From contig JAVXUO010003149.1 of the NCBI GenBank assembly GCA_033065855.1, positions 26,907 through 90,906 on the forward strand: 64,000 nucleotides of DNA, written 5' to 3'. The stretch is from Escallonia rubra (lineage: Eukaryota > Streptophyta > Magnoliopsida > Escalloniales > Escalloniaceae). Position 1 is the first letter of the stretch, and each line of letters opens with the position of its first letter. A program made the translations under genes and the position numbers. The notes below the pieces were generated by a model. The model ran no database searches, had not been told where the DNA came from, and saw only the letters and a list, made by a program, of their open reading frames with translations. Shown here in pieces: positions 13,182 to 24,836 of the stretch.

Positions 13182-13668
13182 TGCAACTCTTCACAGCAGC
13201 TGGTTGGAAAGGTTGCAACTTTCTGGAAAATACAATAAATAAATAAATATTTATTTAATATGTTTTTATCCCCAAAAAGAATAAAGCCTGATGGGCCCAA
13301 GCCCAAGCCACGGCGGGGTGGCGCGCGCGTGTGGTGGACCTTGGGTCAACCTATGTCCTCCCTCCTTACAAAACTTGGGTACCCCCAAGGGGCCCAACCC
13401 TTAGCTCAAGGCTAAGCCTTATAAGGAAACACTTTGGCTTTATCTCTTCAATGTGGAATACTCTTTTCCCTTCAGTTGAACCACCAACTTTAACTTCAAT
13501 TTTCTCATTCACCTTCCATTTGTTTTAAACATGTGAATATACCATGATCATCTATTCCAATAGATGAACATGAATCAATTTGTTCCTAACCAAAATATGA
13601 TTTGGAACCCTATTGAAAAATTGAGTCAAAGTTACTTCTCACATTGGGTTTAAAACCCAATTCCAACA
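13182..13668 (-). repeat. 5' LTR of the copia element
   Basis: 487 bp. In element orientation it begins at 13668 and ends at 13182 with TTGCA, where it runs straight into gag coding sequence instead of a primer-binding site. Confidence 0.9.
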
Positions 13669-14768
13669 GTTTCTTCTTTTCACCAAGAAGGCCAAGATTA
13701 AGGTACTAAAGCATTAGTTGATTATTGGAATTTGATTAATACTTGTATTTGCGGGCTAATGCCAAAGCATATAATTTCTGTCAAATGACATATGTCTTCG
13801 AAATTAGTAAAAACTGTTTTAATAATAGAACTAGCGTTTACCAATAGCAGTATAATGGCCAATTATCCAAACCTGCAAGGTTACACAAAGAAGTGGCAGT
13901 AATAACCAAACGAGATAATAAAAACAAAAGAATCATAGAGCATGTTTGCCACAACAATTCAGAATCTACTAGCCCAGGTAAATAAAGTAGATCGAGCGCA
14001 GGCAAAGAAAATAGAACGAGTAATGGCACAAGTTCCACTAGAAAATAGAAAATCTATATTCTTTACTGTCGATGGGTACCAAGCAAGAAAGCAAAAATCT
14101 TGCATAGAGCGAAAAACTCCCTAAAGTTTTGAGATAACACGTAAACAAAAGAGAATCCCACGCTTGCGAAGAATCGTCGCTTTATTTTGCAGTTGAAGGC
14201 CATGCATTACAACAGACTGTGACCTCAAGCCAAAAAGAGCTTGGCATATTGATTGTGGAGAATACAACGCACTGTTCCTCGTTAACCTTCTTCGAAATCA
14301 AACAGAAGTCTTTCGCAACTGTTAGGTGTTTATGCTAGAGTTTTGAGGGAATTTTGGTCATATTAAACAACCTAAAGATTTTCCCAAGGATTCTATTGTG
14401 TCTTCTTATCTAGATGGCTGAATCATGTTCTGTGTATACAGCTCGATATAGAAAAAGAGCATCTAATGTCTTTTTATTCTACCATTGGGATAAGTACTTG
14501 GCAATGCGCTTGGTCAACCCATATTGTACACAATATTAGGTTAAAATCCTCAATTTCTTAGATTTAGCATGTTCTTTTAGTTTTTTGGAATAGATTTACT
14601 CATTTTTTTTATTTTTCCAAACACCAAAATAGAAGTTAATTGAGATTGAACCGAAGTCAAATAGACTCAAAATGGGCAATAATTTTATTACGACCCTCAC
14701 TCATGTATCAATGATTCCAACTTCTCCTAATATTGGCAAATAAGATAATAGAAATAGAAAAAAAATTG

Positions 14769-14988
14769 GCTGCTACCCGGGTTGAAGGAATCTTCCTCCT
14801 ACCCCCCATGTAGCGACAATTAATGGTTATTAATTATTTCTAGTGGCTTTTATTTAGTGACGCTAAAAAAGTGCTGTTAAGAGTTATCGCTAAAAGTGTT
14901 AACAGAAAAGTCATTGAAAATATTTAGCGACTATTAATTATCACTGTATAAGGGATTGAAGGAAAATTCCTACAACCAGGGTAGCAGC
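14769..14988. mobile_element. Foldback MITE, 220 bp
   Basis: The left end GCTGCTACCCGGGTTG is mirrored at the right by CAACCAGGGTAGCAGC. The inverted similarity continues inward (AGGAATCTTCCT against AGGAAAATTCCT). The interior contains several TAGCGAC / AGTGACG motifs and no coding sequence. Target duplication is unclear, so the family is not assigned. Confidence 0.7.
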
Positions 14989-16117
14989 TAAAGTTTGTTC
15001 ATAGAAATAGCTCATGTTGTGTTGTTAGACATCACTGTCGTAATTCTCGCATAACCATCTTTACAACAAGGCATTAATAACATGTTCGAGATATTATGTT
15101 TTGCTCAATTGTCTTCTTTTCTTGTCCCATCTTCGCACATTCCAAAGTGTTTCCTTATTTATAGGTGGCTTTTGCTGGTGATTTTTTATTCATTTCTCCA
15201 AATTCATCTTGTTGCAGTCACTTTGTCTTGGCCTTGGAAGATTAGAGTTGGCCTTTTTCCTATATATGCTTTGAATATCTCACCATCTTCTTTTTAGCTA
15301 AGAGGTGACCCATGAGGAAAAAAATACCCTCAAAGGTTGAATTCTAAGCAAAAATTTTAGAGCACGGTTTATCTAGTATGTAAAAGTAAAGCACTATATA
15401 TGAATGCATCAAAGGAATATCTGATACGTCTGATCCAACAGATGGATTGTCACTTGGTACGGAAAATTCGGGAAAATCTCTTGACACAAAAAATCGTCTC
15501 GTGAATTGCTTAAGAGAAGTACGAGGTGCAAAGGACGCACATACTTGAACCATTAAAAGATAACAAGGGTCTCAAATGTCGCAGTAAGAAACAAAGAAAC
15601 ACATCTGCCTCATCTACCACATTCCGAGAAATTGAGCAAGAGGAGAGAGAATTTACTCTTTCCACAAAAGAACTTGGGGTGAGAAACTTCCCCTCTTGAC
15701 AGAGACAGGTCCCATGATCTCCATGACTTGGATGTGAGGAATATAAGGAAGAAACTAAAACAATGTTATCAGGAGACGGGGGCAAACAACCTGGGCAAAC
15801 CCAGTCAAAATCAGTAACGAGGGAATTCAAGGTAGCCAAGACATTCGTTTGAGATGGGGAAAACACAAAGAAACCATGATCTTTGGCCTAGTACAAAAGT
15901 TGTAATTGGGGGATTTCTTTGACAAACTTCAGCAATGACTTCACAACTAAGCATTAGGTTACTGTTTGTTTGCCGTGAAATAGACAGTTCTTTGTTCGAA
16001 CTAGATTCTTTGATTATACGAAATTCTATTCTTCAAGTGTGATGTTCAAAATGACTAAGAGACCGACAAAAACTCAAAATAGCCAAGATATACGTGTACA
16101 ACAGAGGAGTAGGAGGA

Positions 16118-16125
16118 GGGGGGGG

Positions 16126-16187
<62 letters not shown>
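16118..16187. repeat. G-run plus (AG)n microsatellite
   Basis: Eleven G followed by about thirty AG dinucleotides. The overlapping minus-strand frames of Ser-Leu repeats are artefacts of it. Confidence 0.95.
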
Positions 16188-16189
<2 letters not shown>

Positions 16190-17987
16190 CAGATCTTTGA
16201 ACTAGTATAAAAGCTACACTTGAAAGTTTTTGCAAACACACTTCAGCAACCATTTCATAACTAGGCATTACTTAATTGTATATTGACATATGTCCATAAT
16301 CATTGATCACCTTAGTACGTTATGTAGACGATGCTATCATCTCATTAGCCTCTTTGCTTTTGTGTAGATATATTTTCTTTAAGCACGATATTCATGATCA
16401 AACAACTTTAGGGATCATTTACCTTGTACTAAAATATTATCTTCTGTTGCTCTCTGTGGAGGAAAGACAACTTCTTGAGGCTTGCCAACAAGGTTTTACC
16501 TATGCCTTGGGCAAGAGCTAGTTGTACCTCAGTATGTCGTTGATGTAATAAATTTCATCCGGTCATCCTGTTAATATACTTTCAAGTATGATTATAGCTG
16601 ATAATATAGTCAGTGCAATAGTATCGCCTACGCTCTTAGCTCTTAACTTGCTACATAATCTTTTGTATGTACATGTTATTTTTCTACTCCCTCACTCTGG
16701 TTTTCTAACATGGATGACAGCTCAAATTGAGAATGTTGTACATAGTTCTGGCTCTATTTTTGTTTTGCTAGATAGCTGGAAAAGGTTAAATTTTGTACAT
16801 ATTGCCCGAGGAAGAGAAAGTATTTTGAATCTAGCATTTACACGGGCCTCTATTGCTTCTCGATCAAGTGATGGTCTTCAGCAAGAATGGACAAATCTTG
16901 TACAGGCTGCTGTACAGTTGGCTTGAATCGGTCTGGTGTCTTGCTAGGGATTCCTCTCAGTGGTATTTTGCTTCTAAAGCTATTTAGTAATAGTCTCATG
17001 CTAGATGAGCTTGTCATCCAGCATTCCATTTTGTCTTTTAGTTAACACTACATGGATTAAATCCCATCAAGCATATTTATGTTGTTTGAACTGACCATGG
17101 GCTTGTTGGTGGTGGTGGATCGACAACAGCACAGTTGATGTCGAAACATTACAGGGTTATGTGATGAGATTGTCTACATCAGCGATGGGTGGTGTGTCAC
17201 CGGCGAAGGAGGCTGTCTGGCAAAGAAGGGCGGCGAACGGGCGAGCTATTGGTGCCTAATTTTGTGATGTGGTGGTGGGAGAGAGCAATGACAATCTAGT
17301 TTTTTGCATGGTGTCGTCGTTTGTGATGGTGGGGGTGGCTGGTCGCCGGTGTGGAAGGTCTTCGGTGATTGGGCGAGGTGGTAGTGACTGCTCAGTGTTG
17401 TGGTGGGAGGAAAAAGGGCCGGCAAGTGGTGATCTTTGCAGTGATCGATTGTGTGGAGGCTAACGCCCGGTGATGGGCGGGTTGTTGTGTGGTCTGATGA
17501 GAGAGAGAGATTTGGTAAATTAACGGGAAGAAAGAGAAAAACTAGGTGGTTTCACTCAAAGCTACGTAGTTTTATTCGCTAGTAATCGCTAGCCTTAGGC
17601 AACTTGCATAATGCTAGTAACACATACACACACACACACACACACACATATTTTGGGCTTGAATGGCACTTCTGTCATAAACTGGACTTTTGGTCAATTT
17701 TAGTTTCATAAATAAACAATCTCGGGACTCAGTAACGGTGGAATGGCTGGCGACGGTGGTGTTTCCGGTGCCGGCGTGAAGCACGGGATTTGAGGCCACG
17801 TGTCCGTGATGGTACCAAGTGGCTGGGAGTTGGGTTGGTGACTCATCAATGGTGTTGTGTTGTTTTTTGTTGTTCTCATCTTAGTTTTAGTTATTGTCTT
17901 TACTGTTTTAGCCGGTCTGTTTTGGGTTTTTAGCCTTTAGTTCTAGTTCTCTCTGTTTATTTTTGCTAGTTACTAGTTAGTCTCTAC

Positions 17988-17988
<1 letters not shown>

Positions 17989-18033
<45 letters not shown>
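17989..18033. repeat. (TA)n microsatellite
   Basis: About 22 uninterrupted TA dinucleotides. Confidence 0.95.
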
Positions 18034-18036
<3 letters not shown>

Positions 18037-18369
18037 GTTATTTATTTAACTTTTTAGTTTTTATTTTCTTTTTAGTATTACCTACCGGATGAGGGTGTTA
18101 TCCGTTCTAAATGTCGGATGACTATGTAATCTCAGGGGCTAGGGAATGTTAGCCTCATTTATTTTCTCATGGTATATATTTATGATAATTAAAAAAAAAA
18201 CAATCTCGGCATTAATGGCAACCTTATAATTTATATCTTGGGCGTGAAGGCCCAAATTCAATAATCTAGTGGAACTAATATTCTCCGTCTCTATCATATG
18301 TTCAAGCAAACACTTTGAGTTAGTATAAATTTATATGCAACAACTGTCTTCGTTTTTCCCATAAAAATG

Positions 18370-19240
18370 TTTTTAGATTAGCCAGAGTTTGTGAAGTGAA
18401 AGGGTCTTGTGAGTGATATGAAAGTGCAAAGGATCCGAGGGAGCGATGTTCTAAAGGTTTTGATATGCATATTCAAAGTCCTAATCTTAGGCTCTATTGT
18501 TGGAAGAACAACCCAACATAGACACAGCATGTCTGCTCTCTCGAACATTGAAAATTGACCAAGGTGAAAAATGTAAGCTGATTTTAGAGGAAGAGCTTTC
18601 CATGTTGAGGTTCTTGTACTTACTCCTTGATGCATGTGTCCCTTTTGGAATTAGAATTAAAGGATCTCAACATGACTTGAGCTTGTGCTTTTTGTTTGAA
18701 GATGGTTACTGGTTCAAAAGGTGGCTTCTCTCAACATGATTCAATTTCTTTAGAGCCATATTTCCCAGAGTGGAAAAGATAGTAGTGATTGCTTTGGATT
18801 TTCGCTTGGAGGGAGCATTTCCTTCATTAATTCTCGCAATTAATTAGCCATTCAAAGAAGTTTGGCAATAGTTGTTCTAATTTGATCCCTGTATTAAGCC
18901 CAAACCAGGTAGCACAAATTCTAGAACATTGGAAGAAGATGTGCTCACAAGATTCAACCTCCGAGTTGCAAAACAAATACACCCGTCATCCCTAATAATT
19001 CTTAGTCTCACCATCTTTAGGTAGATAATGTAACAAAAGACGATGTAATGAGCTGTGAAAGGAAAATTTGGGTTTCGTTAAATGGCATTTGTTGAGTTTA
19101 CTTGAATTCTTCAATTTTGTTAAATGTGTAATTCCGATGAATGACGCATTGATTTGTTGATTTGAGAAGAACATAAATGAGATTGGGTCTTCTATTACAT
19201 GTAATGTTTTCACAAAATAAATAAATGTTGTCATAAATCA
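18370..19240 (-). pseudogene. LINE remnant (zf-RVT region)
   Basis: On the minus strand near 18890-18985 the frame reads FCNSEVESCEHIFFQCSRIC followed by ATWFG, the Cys/His pattern of the zinc-binding domain at the C-terminus of plant LINE reverse transcriptases. The frame at 18992-19234 supplies degraded sequence just before it. Stops and frameshifts are frequent and no reverse transcriptase core remains. Confidence 0.7.
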
Positions 19241-21612
19241 ACTTGCATGGCTTCTTTCAAACATCGGATAAAGAATCTCCTTAATTATCCACCCCTTATC
19301 CCACTGGATACCATATTATGTGCTATCCCCTGGGCCAGAATATTCGATCTGATCTCCCTACCTTATCCTGGCAACCTAGCGACAGTAAAATTTTGATTTG
19401 GAATCAGAGAAACGTTCCATAGCGGGAGGAAGTTCTTAGGTGAGGATACTTTCCAACTATTTCAAACGAAAATTAATTATGCAACCACCAACCAAGGTGT
19501 GATTCAAATATTGTTTAGTGTATGTATGCATACTTTTTTATGCACTAGTTATTCTTGACGTGCGTTGTACGTCGCTTGTTAGCAAAAGTGGTTCGTCAAT
19601 TAATAATCTATGATAATTCACAAAACATTAGTAAGAGTTTGTGTGTCTGGTGAAACATAATAGGAGAACTTAAGGTGAACTCAATCAATCTTGGTTTCTC
19701 TTTTATGTACAAAAAGAGATGACCATTAAGATCGCCTAGGAGGAAATAGAAAAATTATAATTTTCATCCCCATAAAAATGGGAGCCAACATTTAATAACC
19801 TAACCATTCAAAAGGCTAGCATAAACAAGAAAATAAAAAGTCCTCTAGAGAAGGTTATTTAACACCATAGTCCAAAATTCAACTTTCTCGACGCGGGGAT
19901 TGTTCCTTGCCCTTCAATCTTTAGAATGAGTGCTTCAAATCACTTTCCATTTCGCAGGCTCCTTTAAAAAGGAATATGGCTTCGTCCAATACACCTTAAC
20001 TGAAAAGCATATTCATCAACTTACCAAGATCAAGAAAGAAAAGCCCATAAATTTCGTTCGTAAATTGTGTCTTCTATCTATTTCTCTCGATGGATATATA
20101 TAATCAATAGAACTGCCCAACTCCATTTGATACAAACTGCTTGAAAAGTACCTAGAAATTAGTCCACTTGTAGGGATCCACCTTTTGAACATTGGAGACT
20201 ACAAACCATATTGAAAAATCTATTTAGCAAATATATTCTTAGAGTTCAGCATAAAGTTTGTACCAAACCCATGTCTTTTTAAAAGGGCTATGCAAATGAA
20301 CTTAGCTAGGCAACTTTAGAATAAAAATATGCATGCAAACAACATATTGTAACAATGAACATAACTTCAGTAACAAAACTACATGAAGGTTTTTTCTCAT
20401 TAACAGCCGACTTAAAAAACAATTATCCTCTCACTTGTCATGTCAAACATCAGATATTTTAAACCAAAGATGCACAAGTATGTTTATGCCTAAATAGAGT
20501 ATCCATCAAATATAACAATTAAGAGAACGAAAAACCGTACTTTGAGATGTTACCGAAACAGTAAATATCTCGTATTCAAATAGGTGACTTATTTTTCAAC
20601 AACCCACTTCAAAGTTCTCCACACCTTTCCTTTTTGAGTCTAGGGGTACGCAATCTGATCGACTAATCCAATTTTGTAGAAGAAAAAGGTTTCCTTTTTA
20701 ATTACTGGGATGAGAGTCTTATACCTTCAAAGTTCGAACAAGCTTTTTTCAAGTACTTTGGTATACACACAAATGCAATTTACTCAATGTGCATTGGCAT
20801 GCATGTAGCATTTCGAGCAATCCCGTCAACTTAAGTTTAAGGGACAAGTTTTTGGAATGATCATTTCATAAGTTTTCTTTTCCTTTAAGTGGCATTATCA
20901 ACAATTTTCCAATCTCAGATATTGTTGCTAAGTATTTCTACTGATACCTATCAACATAAAAGAAATCCCTACCTTTTCAGTTCTTCTTCCTCGTCTTCCT
21001 CTCTCTCTCTAGACCAACCATTGACCTAGATTCATACCCTCTCCTCTCTCATAAGCAGCCGATGAGTAACAAGCACGACATAACCAGTGAATTATGCTGA
21101 ATCAGACTAATTGTTCTTATTGGTTGTAATCCGAAGTGTGATTTTTCTTTATCCCAATGGATTGCTCACATTGTCAGTGCCTTGTTTGTTTCTTGAGGTC
21201 AATCTTAGCAACATCTGACACCCTAGATTTACTAAGCTATGTAAATTCAACTCCCAAAAATCATATTTTCTTATTATTTTTTCAAATGCAAAGCATGGCT
21301 CCGATTTTAGATACCCGAAAAGTGATGATATAGTTATTGTCACAATCACCTTATAAATCATTAGTGCTCTAGATACTGAACATGAAAAGCTTCATTCCAG
21401 CACTCCAACCTTAAGAGTCAACAGATAGGTTTCTCGCCCTAATTAGAAAATCACAAGTAAAAGTAATATCTATAGATTTTTTTGTGTATTTGTTTCCTAA
21501 TAGTAACCATGCTACAACAAATTAAAATGCAAACTTTGGAGTTTGCTAGCTGCTAGCTGCATATTCTCTCTCGCTCTCTCTCCTCCAATTTGTGCAATAA
21601 CTTTAGACTAAT

Positions 21613-24600
21613 TGTAATATCCCGAACCTATGGTTAGCCGGTTATTATTACTTTTAGCGACAGTTTCTAAGAGTGATGTTCTTTTGAGTTTTTAGCGACG
21701 AATTTGGGGAGATGATCTTTAGCGACAATTCTAGAATCATATAATTATAATTTAATGATAGCAGATAAAATTGGTATTGATTGAGGTCTTTAGTGACAAT
21801 TAGCGTTAATGGTATTTTTAGAAATCTGACAGTGACCATTAGTGAAGCAAGTTACGCGACAACCTATGAGTAAATTTTTCTGACACGTGAAATGTCATAA
21901 GTAGTGCTCAGTCTTTCTTTCAGAAATAATATAAGCTGGGGCAAATATTAAAATAACTAGCGAAAATTTGGGGGGGCTTTTTTGTTACGTTCCAAATTAG
22001 GGTTATTATATATAGATAATAGAATAGTGATCAGCCGTCATTGGCTTTTGTTGGAGACTTGTTGCGGCAGAGAGAGATACCGAGAGAGGAAGAAGGCTCG
22101 GAAATCCTCCGGAGTTTCAATAAATTTTTCGGGTAAGCTTTTAGTCTTTTTCTTCTTGTGTATTTGATGGGTTACGGATTAAGGGGGGGTGCTGTTGCAT
22201 CTTGTGGGTTATAACCGAGAGATGGGTATGCAGGGAACAAGGGTTACGGTTGTGGGTTTGTGAGAAATTAGGTGTGGGTATATGAGTTTGTGTAAAAAGG
22301 TGCAAGGATGTGCGTATGAATATGCGTGACTGTGAGAATGGGTGTGTCATGAGTGTTGGTACATGGAAGGAGGGCAGCATGCGTATGTTTGTGCACAACT
22401 GGGTGCGCATGGTGTGTGTGTTTTTCTTTTTGTGAGGCTGTGTACAAGGTAATAGATGTAGATGTGATGGACTACGGGTTTTAACGGGTAAGTAATGGGG
22501 TGATGAGGCAGCCATGGTGGCTGCCATGAAAGGAAGGGGAATGAGTAATGGGTAAAGCATTGGTGGGAGGAGGGAACAAGAAGTGGGTATATGCAGGTGG
22601 TGGTGCGTGAGTCTGTGTGTGCGCGTTTGGGTGTGTGCTGTGTAGTGTGTGTATGTAACCTGTGTGTGTGTCTAGTGTGTGAGTGTAGTGTGATTATGGT
22701 GTGAGCCGTTGGCATGTACAGTGTGTGCAAGTGAGTGTTTGTGAGAGTTTGTGGGTGGGTTAAAGTGTATTATGCTGTGTGCAGGAGAGGGGTGAAGGGG
22801 AAAGGGAGAGTAGCAAGCTGTGTTAAGTGTGTTTGTGTGTTTGTCTTGTGCATTGTAAAGAGAGAGGGGGCTCAGCTAGTGGAATGTGTTTGTAGTAAAC
22901 AAAAGAAGAAGAAGAGAAGTGCGGAGCGGAAAATTTGGCTTAGCGTTAGGATCGACACGTGCATATGTTAACGTACGCTTATCGTTAGCAGGTGAAAATT
23001 TGCAATATAATATGTTATACAATATTAGAATTGTTGGCAAAATTTCATAATTTTCTGATATCGTATGAATTTTTAGTATTTTCTGTAATTTCAGATTTGG
23101 AAAATTCGTTTGGAGCCTTTAAACCCAGAAAATGTTCAGGGAAAAATTATCCTAATGTTTTTATAGTATGATAAAGACTCAGTAAAAGTTTGATGATTTT
23201 TGGGGTTGATTTGCTATGGTTTCCGTATCACATTATTTTTAGCAAAACGAATATTTGAAAAATAGTTTTAATGCCTTTAATTCGTGATTTATATTTTTAT
23301 AATTTTTATACATATTTCCAAGTTAATATAAAGATTATGGGACTTAGTTTGCAGCTGGAAGTATTTTTGGCAATTTATGAGATTTTATTGTATTTAAAGA
23401 AATTATTTTAATTCAAAAATATTAGAAAATTCATATTTTGACTTTTTATAATATTTTAAGCAATAAAAATGTTTTATTGTAATTTAGTATATATTTTGAG
23501 ATATCGTTACACATTAAAGAGCGTATCGGGTTCTCGGTTAGGTTGGCCGCGTGCGAGGCGCGCTTTGAGTTGAGCGATTTCGGAGTTAGAAATGAGCATG
23601 TGGTGGGTAATTGATATTAGGTTTATATTAATGTAGACTAGATTGTATTCTAACAAATGGATTGCCAATCTAGGTTTATTCAGAGAATATTGATCGAGAT
23701 TTTGTAGCATTGCGTAGCTATCCAGGTAAGTACTCCTGCCATATTCCTCCGTATACCCTATTTTCCGTTTATCTATATGTATAAATGAATTGTTCCAATC
23801 AGAAGTTTTAAAGCCTTTTACATGCTACTGTTTTTGTGTAAATTGTTTGATGAGAAAATGCATAAAAAATGCCATGGAATGTTTTCTATGAGTAGTGTTT
23901 TAAAGTTGGCTTATGTGGAATGAGACGGTATTTCTGGCTCGGTTGTTGCGCCCCATATCCACGGGGGAAAGTTGGATTGTTGGGTCCTGGTCAACGGGAC
24001 GATACGTTGACGCACAGTACTGTTGCTCGTGGTGCGCCATTGCGTCCACATATGTATCCCGGATGAAGGAGGGATTGTGTGCCCTAGTCAGGGGGGCGCA
24101 TACCCTGACCAAATAATGTTCATCCCAGGTGGAGTAGGGATTGTGGGCCCTAGTCAGGGGGGAATGTACGCTGACCGCAACATACCTAAGTTATGATGAG
24201 AACTGTTATAGTTGTTAATGAGCCTTCTTGATGTCATGCTTCGTTTCTGAGAATCTTGGATGAATTGCTTTCAAAAAGTCTATATATGTATAGTATCTCT
24301 TGTGAAAATGTTTACCAGTTTTAAATTGAAGAAAACCGTGGCATGTTTCATGTTTTATGAATCCCAAAATCTATTTTAGGGATATGGTATGTGTACTTAC
24401 TGGGCCCCAAGCTCACCCCTTTTTATAAATGTTTTCAGGCGATCAACTAGATGAACATGAGTATTACGAGGGAAATGAGAATGAAGCTGCAGGAGATGCT
24501 CATTAGGAAGTTGTTTAAGCCCTTGAGAAATTGTAGAACTGTCAGTTATTTATTTGTATTGTTCGTAGCTTAATTTTAGGAGGTTTCTTTAAAATTAATG

Positions 24601-24820
24601 CTATCGGTCTCTATGGAGGATTCCAGTAAAGATGATTTGGGAAAGAGTTGTAAGGGCATCTTTAGAAATTCATGTTATAGTGTTAGTTAATGTATGATAT
24701 TAGAATTGTGTACAGGTTTTAGTGAGTAAGGCCTGGCAGAGCCCTAAATTGGAGTCTATTGGGTCTGCGGCCGGTCACGTGCCTAGCTCGCGGGCCTGCC
24801 CGTGGGTTCGGGGCGTGACA
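21613..24820 (+). repeat. Left (5') LTR
   Basis: It contains four TAGCGAC-type motifs (21655-21800), a GT-rich tract (about 22180-22960), an AT-rich tract (about 23000-23510) and a local duplication of GGGATTGTG(T/G)GCCCTAGTCAGG near 24071-24160. The only differences noticed from the right LTR are G at 23036 (T at 27984) and A at 23699 (G at 28647). The open frames inside it are translations of low-complexity DNA. Confidence 0.95.
22005..22014 (+). promoter_or_regulatory. Candidate LTR TATA box
   Basis: ATTATATATA in an otherwise mixed context, about 390 bp into the LTR. It is the best TATA-like motif ahead of the GT-rich tract. The same sequence recurs in the right LTR at 26953-26962. No other support. 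Confidence 0.3.
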
Positions 24821-24824
24821 GTAA

Positions 24825-24836
24825 TGGTATCAGAGC
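24825..24836 (+). other. Primer-binding site (tRNA-iMet)
   Basis: TGGTATCAGAGC, four bases after the left LTR, is complementary to the 3' end of plant initiator tRNA-Met and is the usual minus-strand primer site of these elements. Confidence 0.9.

Larger units (their letters stand above)
8837..13668 (-). mobile_element. Degenerate Ty1/copia LTR retrotransposon
   Basis: Two LTRs of about 488 bp flank a pol region read on the minus strand in copia order: gag zinc knuckle, protease, integrase, reverse transcriptase, RNase H. In element orientation the LTR starts TGTTGGAATTGGG and ends GAGTTGCA. A polypurine tract, ATGTGGGGGAT, precedes the 3' LTR (9325-9335). The 5' LTR abuts the gag zinc-knuckle codons directly, so the primer-binding site and most of gag are missing. 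No 5-bp target duplication was found. With several nonsense codons and a frameshift it is non-autonomous. Confidence 0.93.
13669..21607. other. Intergenic spacer between two LTR elements
   Basis: AT-rich DNA with a MITE, microsatellites and a LINE scrap (listed separately). A local duplication relates about 15889-15965 to 16203-16278. The stretch 17100-17480 is rich in GTGG. An (AC)n run is at 17621-17648. No complete gene is recognised; a weak plus-strand exon candidate at 16770-16926 is in the findings. Confidence 0.6.

Noticed and set aside
16033..16268. Ser-Leu repeat proteins on the minus strand
   Set aside because: Artefact of the (AG)n microsatellite.
22141..22730. His/Thr-rich open frames of 139 and 127 codons, identical in both LTRs
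   Set aside because: They are antisense translations of the GT-rich LTR tract. Their identity between copies reflects the young age of the element, not selection.
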